DNA of 21,042 nt from Actinomycetota bacterium (GCA_016870425.1 VGBQ01000020.1:1-21042), one strand, 5' to 3'. Counted from the first letter of the stretch, positions 5,824 to 14,488 are shown. Numbers and translations: made by a program. Notes: a model not told the origin generated them from the sequence alone.

Positions 5824-8382
5824 CTATTCCGTGGGCGCCAGGGTCACTTCGACGCTGAGTGCATCTCCGCCGGCCTCGAAGGCAATCTCACCGATGGATC
5901 CCGTGGCCTGCAGGTCCCCGGCGATCGCCTGGATGCGCGCCAATGATTCTGCGGGCCCGCTGACCACTGCCCGGCTGACGTCGGCCTTCATCGACGCCTT
6001 GGCCTCGCTCTTGGCCCTGCGTACGAGCGATAGCGCAATGGCCGTGTCAGCGATGATGGCTCGGTCTCCGTCGGCGGAGAGGGACGCGATCTCCTCGGCG
6101 CTGGGCCAGGTGGTCCGATGGATCGAGCCCTCCTGCCACCATGACCACACTTCCTCCGTGACGAACGGCAGGAACGGCGCGAAGAGTCGCAGTTGCACGT
6201 CGAGGGCGATGGCGAGTGCCGCCTTGGCTGACGCAGCAGCCTCGGGACCCTGGCCGCCGTACGCGCGATCCTTGACCAGCTCGACGTAGTCATCGGTGAA
6301 CGACCAGAAGAACGTCTCGGCGAGCTCCAGCGCCCGCGTGTAGTTGTAGTCCTCGAAGGCGGCCGTTGCCTGACGCACGGTCTCGGCGAGGTCCGCGAGC
6401 ATCGCGCGATCCAGGGGCGCGGTCACGGCGGAGGCGTCGGGGCCCGACGGGTCGAATCCCAGCACGAACTTCGACGCGTTGAGGATTTTGATCGCCAGGC
6501 GTCGCCCGATCTTCATCTGGCCGACGTCGAATGCCGTGTCGGTGCCGGGGCGCCCAGAGGCGGCCCAGTAGCGCACCGCATCGGAGCCGTGCTCGTCGAG
6601 CAGTCCCATGGGCGTGACGACATTGCCCTTGGACTTGCTCATCTTCTTGCGGTCGGGATCAAGGATCCAGCCGCTGATCGCGGCATCGCTCCACGGCAGC
6701 CGGTCGAACTCCAGGTGGCTGCGCACGACGGTGGAGAAGAGCCAGGTGCGGATGATCTCGTGCGCCTGCGGGCGCAGGTCCATGGGGAAGACCCGCGACC
6801 AGAGGTCCTCGTCGCGACTCCAGCCACCGGCGATCTGCGGGCTGAGCGATGACGTGGCCCACGTGTCCATGACATCGGGGTCGCCGATGAAGCCGCCGGG
6901 CTTGCCGCGCTGGTCCTCGGAGTAGCCCGCGGGCGCATCGCTCGAAGGGTCGATGGGCAGGTCGGCATCGCCCGGCAGCAGCGGCGAGTCGTAGTCCGGG
7001 TTGCCGTCCGCATCGAGGGGGTACCAGATCGGCAGGGGCACGCCGAAGAAGCGCTGACGCGAGATGAGCCAGTCGCCGTTCAGGCCCTCGACCCAGTTCT
7101 CGTAGCGCACCTGCATGTGCGCGGGGTGCCAGTGCAACTGGCGTCCGCGCTCGAGGAGCTGCTCGCGCAGCTCGGGTCCGCGACCGCCGTTGGTGAGGTA
7201 CCACTGCCTGGTCGTGACGATCTCGAGCGGGCGGTCGCCCTTCTCGAAGAACTTCACGGCATGCGTGATCTCGCGCGGCTCACCGACCATGTCGCCACTC
7301 TCGCGCAGCAGCTCGACGATGCGCTCCTTGGCCGAGTGCGCTGTCTTGCCGGCGAGCTCGGCGTACGCCGCCTGAGCCTGTGGGGTGTCCATCCACGCCG
7401 GGATGTCCGGAAGGATGCGCCCGTCCCAGCCGATGATCGGGCGCGTCGGCAGCTGCAGCTCGCGCCACCAGGTGACGTCGGTGAGGTCGCCGAAGGTGCA
7501 AATCATCGCGATGCCGGAGCCCTTCTCCGGATCCGCGAGTGTGTGGGCGACGACCGGCACCTCGACGCCGAAGATCGGCGTGCGGACCGTGCTGCCGAAG
7601 AGCGGCTGGTAGCGCGCGTCGTCGGGATGAGCGACGAGGGCAACGCAGGCGGGGATGAGCTCGGGACGCGTCGTCTCGATATAGACGGGCTCGCCGCCGT
7701 CGGTGCGCGCGAAACCAATGCGGTGGTAGGCACCGGGCCGCTCGCGATCCTCGAGCTCGGCCTGCGCGACCGCGGTGCGGAAGGTGACATCCCACAGCGT
7801 GGGCGCCTCGGACTGGTAGGCCTCGCCCCGCGCGAGATTGCGCAGGAAGGCGCGCTGCGACACAGCGCGGGCGTTGTCGTCGATGGTCTGGTAGGTCTGC
7901 GTCCAGTCGATGGACAGGCCCAGGCGTCGCCAGAGCTCCTCGAAGATGACCTCGTCCTCGACGGTGAGCCGCTCGCAGAGCTCCACGAAGTTGCGGCGGG
8001 AGATGGGCACCTGCTGCTTGGGATCTGGCTCGGCCGGTGGCTCGAAGGTGGGGTCGTAGGGCAGGGAAGGGTCGCAGCGCACCCCGAAGTAGTTCTGCAC
8101 GCGGCGCTCGGTCGGCAGGCCGTTGTCATCCCACCCCATGGGATAGAAGACGGAGAAGCCACGCATCCGCTTGTAGCGGGCGATGCAGTCGGTGTGGGTG
8201 TAGGAGAAGACGTGGCCCACGTGCAGCGAGCCGCTCACGGTGGGCGGGGGCGTGTCGATCGAGTAGACCTGGTCGCGCGGACGGGTGCGGTCGAAGAGGT
8301 AGGTGCCGTCGGACTCCCACGCCTGCACCCAGCGCTGCTCGATGCCGTCGATGCTGGGCTTGTCCGGGAGGCGAGAGCTCAT
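5824..8382 (-). CDS. valS: Valine--tRNA ligase, alternative (archaeal/rickettsial-like) type
   Basis: A class I aminoacyl-tRNA synthetase charging tRNA-Val. The 852 residues contain HVGH at 54-57 and KMSKS at 580-584. The editing domain lies in between, roughly 205-380, and an anticodon-binding helical domain forms the C-terminus. The diagnostic segments are GWDDNGLPTERRVQNYFG at 83-100, where standard bacterial ValS has a GMDHAGIATQ-type motif, and ETTRPELIPACVALVAHPDD in the editing site. These are the alternative ValS family known from archaea, Rickettsia and some actinobacteria. The protein ends soon after the anticodon domain and lacks the long C-terminal coiled coil of bacterial ValS. 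The ATG start has no Shine-Dalgarno; a TAGGAT eight bases upstream suggests a leaderless message. Confidence 0.93.
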   Translation of the reverse strand: MSSRLPDKPSIDGIEQRWVQAWESDGTYLFDRTRPRDQVYSIDTPPPTVSGSLHVGHVFSYTHTDCIARYKRMRGFSVFYPMGWDDNGLPTERRVQNYFGVRCDPSLPYDPTFEPPAEPDPKQQVPISRRNFVELCERLTVEDEVIFEELWRRLGLSIDWTQTYQTIDDNARAVSQRAFLRNLARGEAYQSEAPTLWDVTFRTAVAQAELEDRERPGAYHRIGFARTDGGEPVYIETTRPELIPACVALVAHPDDARYQPLFGSTVRTPIFGVEVPVVAHTLADPEKGSGIAMICTFGDLTDVTWWRELQLPTRPIIGWDGRILPDIPAWMDTPQAQAAYAELAGKTAHSAKERIVELLRESGDMVGEPREITHAVKFFEKGDRPLEIVTTRQWYLTNGGRGPELREQLLERGRQLHWHPAHMQVRYENWVEGLNGDWLISRQRFFGVPLPIWYPLDADGNPDYDSPLLPGDADLPIDPSSDAPAGYSEDQRGKPGGFIGDPDVMDTWATSSLSPQIAGGWSRDEDLWSRVFPMDLRPQAHEIIRTWLFSTVVRSHLEFDRLPWSDAAISGWILDPDRKKMSKSKGNVVTPMGLLDEHGSDAVRYWAASGRPGTDTAFDVGQMKIGRRLAIKILNASKFVLGFDPSGPDASAVTAPLDRAMLADLAETVRQATAAFEDYNYTRALELAETFFWSFTDDYVELVKDRAYGGQGPEAAASAKAALAIALDVQLRLFAPFLPFVTEEVWSWWQEGSIHRTTWPSAEEIASLSADGDRAIIADTAIALSLVRRAKSEAKASMKADVSRAVVSGPAESLARIQAIAGDLQATGSIGEIAFEAGGDALSVEVTLAPTE

Positions 8383-8390
8383 GGGCGCTC

Positions 8391-8396
8391 ATCCTA
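8391..8396 (-). promoter_or_regulatory. candidate -10 of a leaderless valS promoter
   Basis: On the minus strand TAGGAT is followed by eight bases and then the valS ATG. Transcription would begin at or next to the start codon, and no ribosome-binding site is present. The intergenic space to folC is only 30 bp (8383-8412), so the two divergent promoters must overlap. Confidence 0.45.
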
Positions 8397-8412
8397 GGAG
8401 GAGGCCACTAGG

Positions 8413-9780
8413 GTGGCTGATGTGACCGATGCGCCCGGCCCCGACGGCTATGCCGCACTCCAAGCCGAACTCCTTGGGCGCTGGCCCGAAAACGCCATCG
8501 ATCCGTCGCTATCGCGTATCAGCGCGATCATGGACCTGCTCGGCGCACCCCAGTTGGCCTACCCCGTCATCCACGTCACCGGGACCAACGGCAAGTCCTC
8601 GACCGCTCGCATGATTGCCTCGCTGCTGCGGGCTCTGGGCCTGCGCACCGGCCTCTACACCAGCCCCCATCTGGTGGACATGCGCGAGCGCATCGAGATC
8701 GATGGGGAGCCGATCTCGGCCCACCACTTCATGGAGGTCGCCGGCGATGTGGCGCCCTTCATCGCCACGGTCGATGCTCGTGCGGCGGAGGAGGGCGGCA
8801 CGCCCGTCACCTTCTTCGAGACGATGACCGCTATCGCCTACGCCGCCTTCGCGGATGCCCCGGTCGATGTCGCGGTCATCGAGGTAGGTGTGGGCGGGAC
8901 ATGGGATGCGACCTCCGTGTGCCAGCCGCAGGTCGCCGTGGTGACCCGGGTCGCCATGGATCACGCCGACATCCTCGGTGATCGCATCGACCTCATCGCG
9001 ACCGAGAAGTCCGGCATCATCAAGCCGGGGTGCTTCGCGGTCATCGCCGAGCAGGATCCCGAGGCTGCGGATGTGCTGCAGGCTCGTATCGACGACGTCG
9101 GCGTGCCGGCTGCCTGGGAGGGCAGGGCCTTCGCCGTGGTCGAGCGCACCGTGGCGGTGGGGGGTCAGGTGCTCACCCTCCAGGGTCTCGCCGGCACCTA
9201 TGACGACGTCTTCGTCCCACTCTTCGGTGCGCACCAGTCGCGCAACGCGGCCGTGGCGCTTGCGGCCACCGAGGCCTTCGTCGGCGGGGGAGCGCTTGCC
9301 CTGGACGCCGACAGCGTGCGCGAGGGCTTTGCCGACGTGACCTCACCCGGCCGCCTCGAGGTGGTGCGCCGCGGACCCACCGTCATCATCGACGCGGCGC
9401 ACAATCCGGCGGGAGCCGCCGCACTGGCGGACGCACTGTCGGAGTCCTTCGCGTTCACCCACCTCGTCGGGGTCGTCGCTGTCCTCGCCGATAAGGACGT
9501 GACCGGCATTCTCCGCGCTCTTGAGCCGGTCATCGATGAGTTGGTCGTGACGGAAAACGACTCACCTCGCAGGATGGGCGTCGATGCGCTTGCGGCGCTC
9601 GCGACCGAGGTCTTCGGCGAGGATCGCGTCACTGCCTGCCGTCGGCTCGAAGAAGGCCTCGACGTCGGAATCCGCCTGGCCGAAGAGGCCGACACCTACG
9701 CCGCCTCCGGGGTGATCGTGACCGGATCCGTGGTCACCGCAGGCCAGGCTCGGGCGATGGTCCTGCGCGAGAGAGCGTGA
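8413..9780 (+). CDS. folC: Bifunctional folylpolyglutamate/dihydrofolate synthase
   Basis: FolC adds glutamate to folates and, in many bacteria, also joins glutamate to dihydropteroate. The 455 residues contain the Mur-ligase-like P-loop VTGTNGKSST at 55-64 and YTSPHLVDMRERI. IEVGVGGTWDATSV, ATEKSGIIKPG and the C-terminal domain motif DAAHNPAGA follow. The GTG at 8413 is preferred because AGGAGGAGG (8396-8404) lies eight bases upstream. An alternative GTG at 8422 lies seven bases after a TAGGGT (8409-8414) and could be a leaderless start, three codons shorter. It heads the folC-DUF4233-ndk group, the usual actinobacterial order. Whether it also acts on dihydropteroate cannot be read from sequence alone. 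Confidence 0.95.
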   Translation: MADVTDAPGPDGYAALQAELLGRWPENAIDPSLSRISAIMDLLGAPQLAYPVIHVTGTNGKSSTARMIASLLRALGLRTGLYTSPHLVDMRERIEIDGEPISAHHFMEVAGDVAPFIATVDARAAEEGGTPVTFFETMTAIAYAAFADAPVDVAVIEVGVGGTWDATSVCQPQVAVVTRVAMDHADILGDRIDLIATEKSGIIKPGCFAVIAEQDPEAADVLQARIDDVGVPAAWEGRAFAVVERTVAVGGQVLTLQGLAGTYDDVFVPLFGAHQSRNAAVALAATEAFVGGGALALDADSVREGFADVTSPGRLEVVRRGPTVIIDAAHNPAGAAALADALSESFAFTHLVGVVAVLADKDVTGILRALEPVIDELVVTENDSPRRMGVDALAALATEVFGEDRVTACRRLEEGLDVGIRLAEEADTYAASGVIVTGSVVTAGQARAMVLRERA

Positions 9781-9787
9781 GGGTGTC

Positions 9788-10132
9788 GTGAGGGTGCTGG
9801 GCGCCACTGTGCTGTCGCTCGAGGCAATCGTCGTGATCCTTGCCATCCCGCTCGCCATCGTCGTGCAGGGTGTGAGTGCTGCAGTCGCCATCCCCGCGGG
9901 TGCCGTCCTCGCACTCGCCCTTGTCATGCTCGCTCGGTATGTCACGCGCTCGTGGGCTATTCCGGTGGGCTGGGCGTTGCAGGTCGTCACGGTCCTCACC
10001 GGGCTCGTCGTACCCATGATGTTCATCGTCGGTGGGATCTTCGCCCTGCTCTGGGGAGTGGCGATCACCCTCGGTCGCCGGGCGGATGAAGCGGCCGCGG
10101 GCGGCTCGGCCGCACCACCACCTGCGGGATAG
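9788..10132 (+). CDS. DUF4233 family membrane protein
   Basis: A 114-residue hydrophobic protein with four likely membrane spans, at about 7-27, 31-50, 58-76 and 78-96, and a Gly/Ala/Pro-rich polar tail. The position between folC and ndk, seven bases after folC, and the length are typical of the DUF4233 proteins found there throughout actinobacteria. No function is known. The GTG start has only a weak GAGG-like site overlapping the folC stop, pointing to translational coupling. The stop TAG is itself part of a TAGGCT hexamer that may be the ndk -10. Confidence 0.8.
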   Translation: MRVLGATVLSLEAIVVILAIPLAIVVQGVSAAVAIPAGAVLALALVMLARYVTRSWAIPVGWALQVVTVLTGLVVPMMFIVGGIFALLWGVAITLGRRADEAAAGGSAAPPPAG

Positions 10133-10135
10133 GCT
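10130..10135 (+). promoter_or_regulatory. candidate -10 element for ndk
   Basis: TAGGCT overlaps the DUF4233 stop codon and would start transcription near 10142, ahead of AGAAGG (10155-10160) and the ndk GTG. No clear -35 is seen. Confidence 0.3.
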
Positions 10136-10167
10136 CATGCGGCATCCCCGCAGCAGAAGGAGCCCCT

Positions 10168-10578
10168 GTGTCACAGCGCACCCTCGTCCTGGTCAAGCCC
10201 GACGGCGTCGCCCGCGGCCTCGTGGGGGAGGTCCTCTCGCGTATCGAGCGCAAGGGTTTCCGCATCGTCGCACTGGAATTGCGCACGATCCCGGCCCAGG
10301 TGGCGCAATCCCACTACGCCGAGCACGCGGAGAAGCCCTTCTTCGGTGACCTCGTCGACTTCATCACCTCCGGCCCTCTCGTGGCCGCGGTGATCGAAGG
10401 ACCCGAGGCCATCGCGTCCTGGCGCACGATGATGGGGGCGACCAATCCGGCCAACGCCGCGCCCGGCACCATCCGCGGCGATCTGGCCACTGAGACGCAG
10501 TTCAACGTCACGCACGGCTCTGATTCACCCGAGTCTGCCGCGCGGGAGATTGCGCTCTTCTTCCCCTCACTGGTCTGA
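10168..10578 (+). CDS. ndk: Nucleoside diphosphate kinase
   Basis: Ndk balances NTP pools by moving the gamma-phosphate from ATP to NDPs through a phospho-histidine. The 136 residues are the normal size. The active-site histidine is H116 in NVTHGSDS; the phosphate-binding features K10 (LVKPDGV), R86, T92, R103 and N113 are all present. The GTG start has AGAAGG about seven bases upstream. The downstream hydrolase gene begins five bases after the stop, so the two are likely co-transcribed. Confidence 0.97.
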   Translation: MSQRTLVLVKPDGVARGLVGEVLSRIERKGFRIVALELRTIPAQVAQSHYAEHAEKPFFGDLVDFITSGPLVAAVIEGPEAIASWRTMMGATNPANAAPGTIRGDLATETQFNVTHGSDSPESAAREIALFFPSLV

Positions 10579-10583
10579 TCGCC

Positions 10584-11954
10584 GTGCACCCCCGCACGCG
10601 TATCCGGCTCGGTCTCACGGCCGCTGCGGCAGCAGCCGGTGGATTCGCGGCGGCGCGCCCGACGCTGATGAGTTGGCCCGCACGCGTGCGGCCAGGATTC
10701 GTCGCTGCGGTTTCGCTGGTCACCGGCACGGCGGCGTACGTCGCATCGGGCAGTGCGGGTCTACGCGCGGCAGGCATGCCAAGCTTCGAACACCGCGTGC
10801 GGCGCACGATCACATGGGGCATCGCGGGCGCGACGATCGTGGGGGCAGTCCAAGCGGCCAAGGGCGAGGCCCAGAGTCGACTTGAGGGGGGCGGCCGGGC
10901 CATCGAGCCTGGATTCGCCGAGGCGCCCGGGCTGGAGACGGTGTCGGGAGGGCCCGGCTCCCTCGTGGACTTCGCCACCGTGGGGCGCGAGGGGGCCCGG
11001 TTCCTGGGCTCGAGCGTGCCATCTGAGGTGGTCGAGAAGGTGACGGGGTCACCCATGGCGATGCCGGGCGTGCGCGTCTTCGTCGGCTTCGACTCCGCGC
11101 CCACGCCGGAGGAGCGAGTGGCACTGGCGCTCGAGGAGTTGCGACGCACGGGCGCATATGACCGCTCCACGCTGCTCATCGGTGCACCCGCGGGCAGTGG
11201 CTACACCAATCCGACACCGGTCGACATCCTCGAGATCCTGCTGCGCGGAGACACTGCAGCGGTCGCGGTCGGCTACGGACTGCTGCCCTCCTTCCTGTCG
11301 CTTGATCGCGTCGAGTTGGCGGCGCGCACGCAATCGCTACTTCTGGAAGGCATCGCCGCAGATCTTGCCGGACGTGCGCATCGTCCGCGCCTGCTCCTCT
11401 ACGGCGAGAGCCTGGGTGCGCGCGTGCAGCAAGCCGCCATCCCCGGCGGCTCGCGTGACCTCGACCGACTCGGAGTGTCGGCAGCTCTGTGGGTGGGGAC
11501 ACCCGGGGGTCAGCAGTCCGTTGCCTTCCACGCGGCAACGGCGGACGAGTCGATCACCATCGACCGCCCGGAGCAGATCCCCGACGTCCTGCCCGACCCA
11601 CGGCCCCGCGTGTGGTTCCTCGAGCACGACGGGGATCCGGTCGTCCGCTTCGAGCCCACGGTCGCCTTCCGCCGACCTCCCTGGCTCGCGGCTCGGCCGC
11701 GTGGGCGCAACGTGCCCGAGGCGATGATGTGGACGCCCGGTATTACCTGGGCCCAGGTCATGGTCGACACCCTCTTCGCCACCCACATCACGCCCGGCAA
11801 CTTCGATAGTCGCGGCCACGACTACCGCGCCGACCTCGGTGGAGTGGTCCCGGCGGCCTATGCGCTGTCCGTCGAGAGGGGGACAGCGGAGCGACTCGAG
11901 GAAGCTCTGCGCGCCCTCGAGGTCGAGCGTGCTCGCCGCGTGGGAGAGACCTAG
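10584..11954 (+). CDS. Membrane-anchored alpha/beta-hydrolase (PF10081-like)
   Basis: A 456-residue protein. The N-terminal 90 residues have hydrophobic stretches at about 10-25, 37-55 and 76-92 and probably anchor it. The rest resembles the actinobacterial alpha/beta-hydrolase catalytic family PF10081. It contains RVFVGFDSAPTPEERV, then LLIGAPAGSGYTNP, then the nucleophile elbow GESLGA at 274-279 (S276). The candidate acid is in EHDGDPV (347-353) and the histidine in SRGHDYRADL (H412). Members are usually longer, with a larger multi-span N-terminal domain, so this one looks short at that end. The substrate is unknown. It lies five bases after ndk and 84 bases before mreB, from which a good promoter separates it. 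The family call is from remembered motifs. Confidence 0.7.
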   Translation: MHPRTRIRLGLTAAAAAAGGFAAARPTLMSWPARVRPGFVAAVSLVTGTAAYVASGSAGLRAAGMPSFEHRVRRTITWGIAGATIVGAVQAAKGEAQSRLEGGGRAIEPGFAEAPGLETVSGGPGSLVDFATVGREGARFLGSSVPSEVVEKVTGSPMAMPGVRVFVGFDSAPTPEERVALALEELRRTGAYDRSTLLIGAPAGSGYTNPTPVDILEILLRGDTAAVAVGYGLLPSFLSLDRVELAARTQSLLLEGIAADLAGRAHRPRLLLYGESLGARVQQAAIPGGSRDLDRLGVSAALWVGTPGGQQSVAFHAATADESITIDRPEQIPDVLPDPRPRVWFLEHDGDPVVRFEPTVAFRRPPWLAARPRGRNVPEAMMWTPGITWAQVMVDTLFATHITPGNFDSRGHDYRADLGGVVPAAYALSVERGTAERLEEALRALEVERARRVGET

Positions 11955-11966
11955 CCGCACGGGCCA

Positions 11967-11996
11967 TTGGAGCGAATCGGCCCTGACGCGTACCAT
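11967..11996 (+). promoter_or_regulatory. Promoter of the mreBCD-mrdA-rodA operon
   Basis: A -35 TTGGAG (11967-11972), an 18-base spacer and a -10 TACCAT (11991-11996) match a primary-sigma promoter better than any other pair in this window. Transcription would begin near 12003, about 36 bases before the mreB GTG. A GGGCC/GGCCC inverted repeat (11961-11983) spans the -35. Confidence 0.55.
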
Positions 11997-12038
11997 GGTT
12001 CACGCCCGTCACGCTTCGGGCAGGTGTGGGGAGGGTGA

Positions 12039-13070
12039 GTGTCCAACACGATGTCGTTCGTCGGCCGAGACATGGCCGTCGATCTCGGCACGGCCAACAC
12101 CCTCGTCTACGTGCGCGGGCGAGGCATCGTGCTCAACGAGCCGTCAGTCGTCGCCATCAACCAAAACACGGGCGGCATCCTCGCCGTGGGGTCCGAAGCC
12201 AAGAAGATGATCGGCCGGACGCCGGGCAATATCGTGGCGATCCGGCCCCTGAAGGACGGCGTGATCGCCGACTTCGACACCACCGAGCGCATGCTGCGCT
12301 ACTTCATCCAGAAGGTGCATCGCCGGCGCCACCTGGCCAAGCCCCGCCTCGTCATCTGCGTCCCGTCCGGCATCACCGGCGTCGAGCAGCGTGCGGTGAA
12401 GGATGCCGGCTACGCCGCGGGTGCGCGCAAGGTCTACATCATCGAGGAGCCGATGGCCGCTGCCATCGGTGCCAACATGCCGGTGCACGAGCCGACGGGC
12501 AACATGGTCGTCGACATCGGTGGAGGCACGACAGAGGTCGCCGTCATCTCACTCGGTGGCATCGTGACATCGATTTCGATTCGCGTCGGCGGCGACGAGT
12601 TGGACAACGCGATCATCCAATACGTCAAGAAGGAATACTCACTGCTGCTCGGTGAGCGCACAGCGGAGGAGATCAAGGTCGCCATCGGGTCGGCGTTCCC
12701 TGTCCCCGATGAGCCACACGCCGAGATTCGCGGCCGCGATCTCGTCAGTGGCCTCCCACGCACGGTCGTCGTGACGGCCGAGGAGATCCGACGGGCCATC
12801 GACGAGCCGGTCAACGCCATCGTCGACGTCGTCAAGACCACCCTCGATCGCACCCCACCCGAGCTCTCCGGCGACATCATGGACCGGGGAATCGTCCTCA
12901 CGGGCGGGGGCGCCCTCCTCACGGGCCTCGACGAGCGCCTGCGGCACGAGACGGGCATGCCGATCGTGGTGGCCGATGCCCCCCTCGACTGTGTGGCGAT
13001 GGGCTCGGGCAAGTGCGTGGAGGAGTTCGAGGCGCTCCAGCAGGTCCTCATCTCCGAGCCGCGTCACTAG
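12039..13070 (+). CDS. mreB: Rod shape-determining actin homologue MreB
   Basis: MreB forms membrane-bound filaments that guide lateral wall synthesis (or spore-wall synthesis in Streptomyces). The 343 residues hold all actin-fold motifs: phosphate-1 DLGTANTLVY at 15-24, the connecting segment IIEEPMAAAIG, phosphate-2 DIGGGTTE at 159-166, and the adenosine motif GIVLTGGGALLTG at 284-296. The GTG start is chosen because GGGGAGGG lies just upstream (12028-12035) and the N-terminus MSNTMSFVGRDMAVDLGTAN is the form common in actinobacterial MreB. An in-frame ATG four codons later is the alternative. It is the first gene of the elongasome operon. Confidence 0.96.
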   Translation: MSNTMSFVGRDMAVDLGTANTLVYVRGRGIVLNEPSVVAINQNTGGILAVGSEAKKMIGRTPGNIVAIRPLKDGVIADFDTTERMLRYFIQKVHRRRHLAKPRLVICVPSGITGVEQRAVKDAGYAAGARKVYIIEEPMAAAIGANMPVHEPTGNMVVDIGGGTTEVAVISLGGIVTSISIRVGGDELDNAIIQYVKKEYSLLLGERTAEEIKVAIGSAFPVPDEPHAEIRGRDLVSGLPRTVVVTAEEIRRAIDEPVNAIVDVVKTTLDRTPPELSGDIMDRGIVLTGGGALLTGLDERLRHETGMPIVVADAPLDCVAMGSGKCVEEFEALQQVLISEPRH

Positions 13071-13088
13071 GCGACCGCCTCCCGCGAC

Positions 13089-13976
13089 ATGAGGGATACC
13101 CGGCGGTCGAGGATCATCCTCGCCATCCTCGTGCTGCTGTCGATCACGCTCATCGTCTTTGACCTGCGCGGTGGCGATAGCGGGCCGACGCGTCCGCTGC
13201 GTGTTGCGGGCGAGACGGTCCTTGGCTCGGCGGAGCGAGCGATGGCCGGCGTCGTGCTTCCCGTCCGCGGCCTGCTCGAATCACTGGGCGGGCTGAACGA
13301 AGCTGACCAGCGGATCGCCGAGCTCGAAGCTGACAATGCACGCCTCCAGGCCGAGCTCGACACGGTCGCCAACGATCGAGCCCGGGTCGCCGATCTCGAG
13401 GAGTTGCTCGGACTGGTGTCGGTCAATGACTACGACGCGGTGCCCGCCCAGGTCATCGCCGTCGGCCCCGCGCAGGGCTTCGCCTGGACCGTGACCATCG
13501 ACGCCGGGAGCCGCGACGGGGTCGAGCGCGACATGTCGGTGATCAGCGGTGCGGGCCTGGTCGGTCGCACGATCGATGTCGGCCCGACGACCTCCACCGT
13601 GCTGCTCGTCGTCGATGCGACATCGTCGGTGGGGGGGCGCTTGGCAGGCACGTCCCAGATCGGCATCGTCTCCGGCACGGGGCGCCAGGATGCCCTCACG
13701 ATGCAACTGCTCGATCCGCTGGCGGCCGTCGACGTCGGCGACGTGGTGGTCTCCTTCGGGTCCGAGGGTGGTCGGCCGTATGCGCCGGGCATCCCGATCG
13801 GGACCGTCGCGGAGATGCGAGGCACTGAGGGCCAACTCACTCGGTCAGCCATCCTCGTCCCCTATGCCGATGTGTCCCGGCTCGACATCGTCGGGGTGGT
13901 CCTGCGGGCTCCCGAGACGGCACCGCGCACCACCTTGGCACCGGCGCCGTCGACGACCACGGAAGGAGCCGGCTGA
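13089..13976 (+). CDS. mreC: Rod shape-determining protein MreC
   Basis: MreC is a bitopic, mostly periplasmic/extracytoplasmic scaffold that links MreB/MreD to PBP2. The 295 residues begin with a basic stretch and one membrane span (about 8-25). A coiled coil follows at about 70-110 (rich in AELEADNARLQAEL-type heptads), then the beta-barrel domains with VPAQVIAVGPAQGFAWTVTIDAG. The tail is Pro/Thr/Ala-rich. The start is ATG, 18 bases after mreB. The stop TGA shares its A with the ATG of mreD (TGATG), indicating translational coupling. Confidence 0.94.
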   Translation: MRDTRRSRIILAILVLLSITLIVFDLRGGDSGPTRPLRVAGETVLGSAERAMAGVVLPVRGLLESLGGLNEADQRIAELEADNARLQAELDTVANDRARVADLEELLGLVSVNDYDAVPAQVIAVGPAQGFAWTVTIDAGSRDGVERDMSVISGAGLVGRTIDVGPTTSTVLLVVDATSSVGGRLAGTSQIGIVSGTGRQDALTMQLLDPLAAVDVGDVVVSFGSEGGRPYAPGIPIGTVAEMRGTEGQLTRSAILVPYADVSRLDIVGVVLRAPETAPRTTLAPAPSTTTEGAG

Positions 13977-14488
13977 TGCCGCTGCGCCGCACGCTGGTCT
14001 CCGCGATCCTTCTCGTCCTCGCCGTGCTCATCGAACTCACCGTCCTGGCTCCACTGCCCTTCCCAGGGGCGACTCCCAACCTCGTGCTTGTCGTCGTCGT
14101 CATCCTCGCGTCGCAGTTCGGCGCCGTGACCGGGGCCGTCAGCGGCTTCGCGGGAGGTGTCCTGCTCGACATCGCACCACCCGCCGCGGGCACGATCGGG
14201 ATCACGGCTCTGATGCTCACGGTGGTGGGATACGCCGTCGGGCGCTTCGCGGAGTCCGACGACCGACCGTGGTGGTCCATCGCCGTGCTGGCTGCTCTCG
14301 CGGCACCGCTTGTCGTGCTCGGCGGCGCCGTCCTGGGCGGGCTGCTCGGCGATCCACGCGTGCGCTGGGACGACGTGGTCGTGCTCATGCTGAGCGGCGC
14401 GGCGTGCGCCCTGATCCTGGGCCTGCTGCTCATCCGCCCGCTCCGCTGGCTGTGCCGGCGCGTGGTTCCCGACGCCTACCCCCGCTGA
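13976..14488 (+). CDS. mreD: Rod shape-determining membrane protein MreD
   Basis: A 170-residue integral membrane protein with about five or six hydrophobic spans and very few long loops. It contains the family-typical N-terminal pattern LIELTVLAPLPFPGATPNLVLVVV and an FAGGVLLDIAPPAAGTIG segment. MreD works with MreC and RodA/PBP2 in the elongasome. It starts on the last base of the mreC stop codon and follows GGAAGGAG. The 162 bases after it separate it from mrdA. Confidence 0.93.
   Translation: MPLRRTLVSAILLVLAVLIELTVLAPLPFPGATPNLVLVVVVILASQFGAVTGAVSGFAGGVLLDIAPPAAGTIGITALMLTVVGYAVGRFAESDDRPWWSIAVLAALAAPLVVLGGAVLGGLLGDPRVRWDDVVVLMLSGAACALILGLLLIRPLRWLCRRVVPDAYPR

Noticed and set aside
7117..8397. 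Long plus-strand open frame (426 codons) opposite valS
   Set aside because: Arg/Gly/Val/Asp-rich composition is the mirror of valS codon bias; no domain is recognisable and valS is intact.
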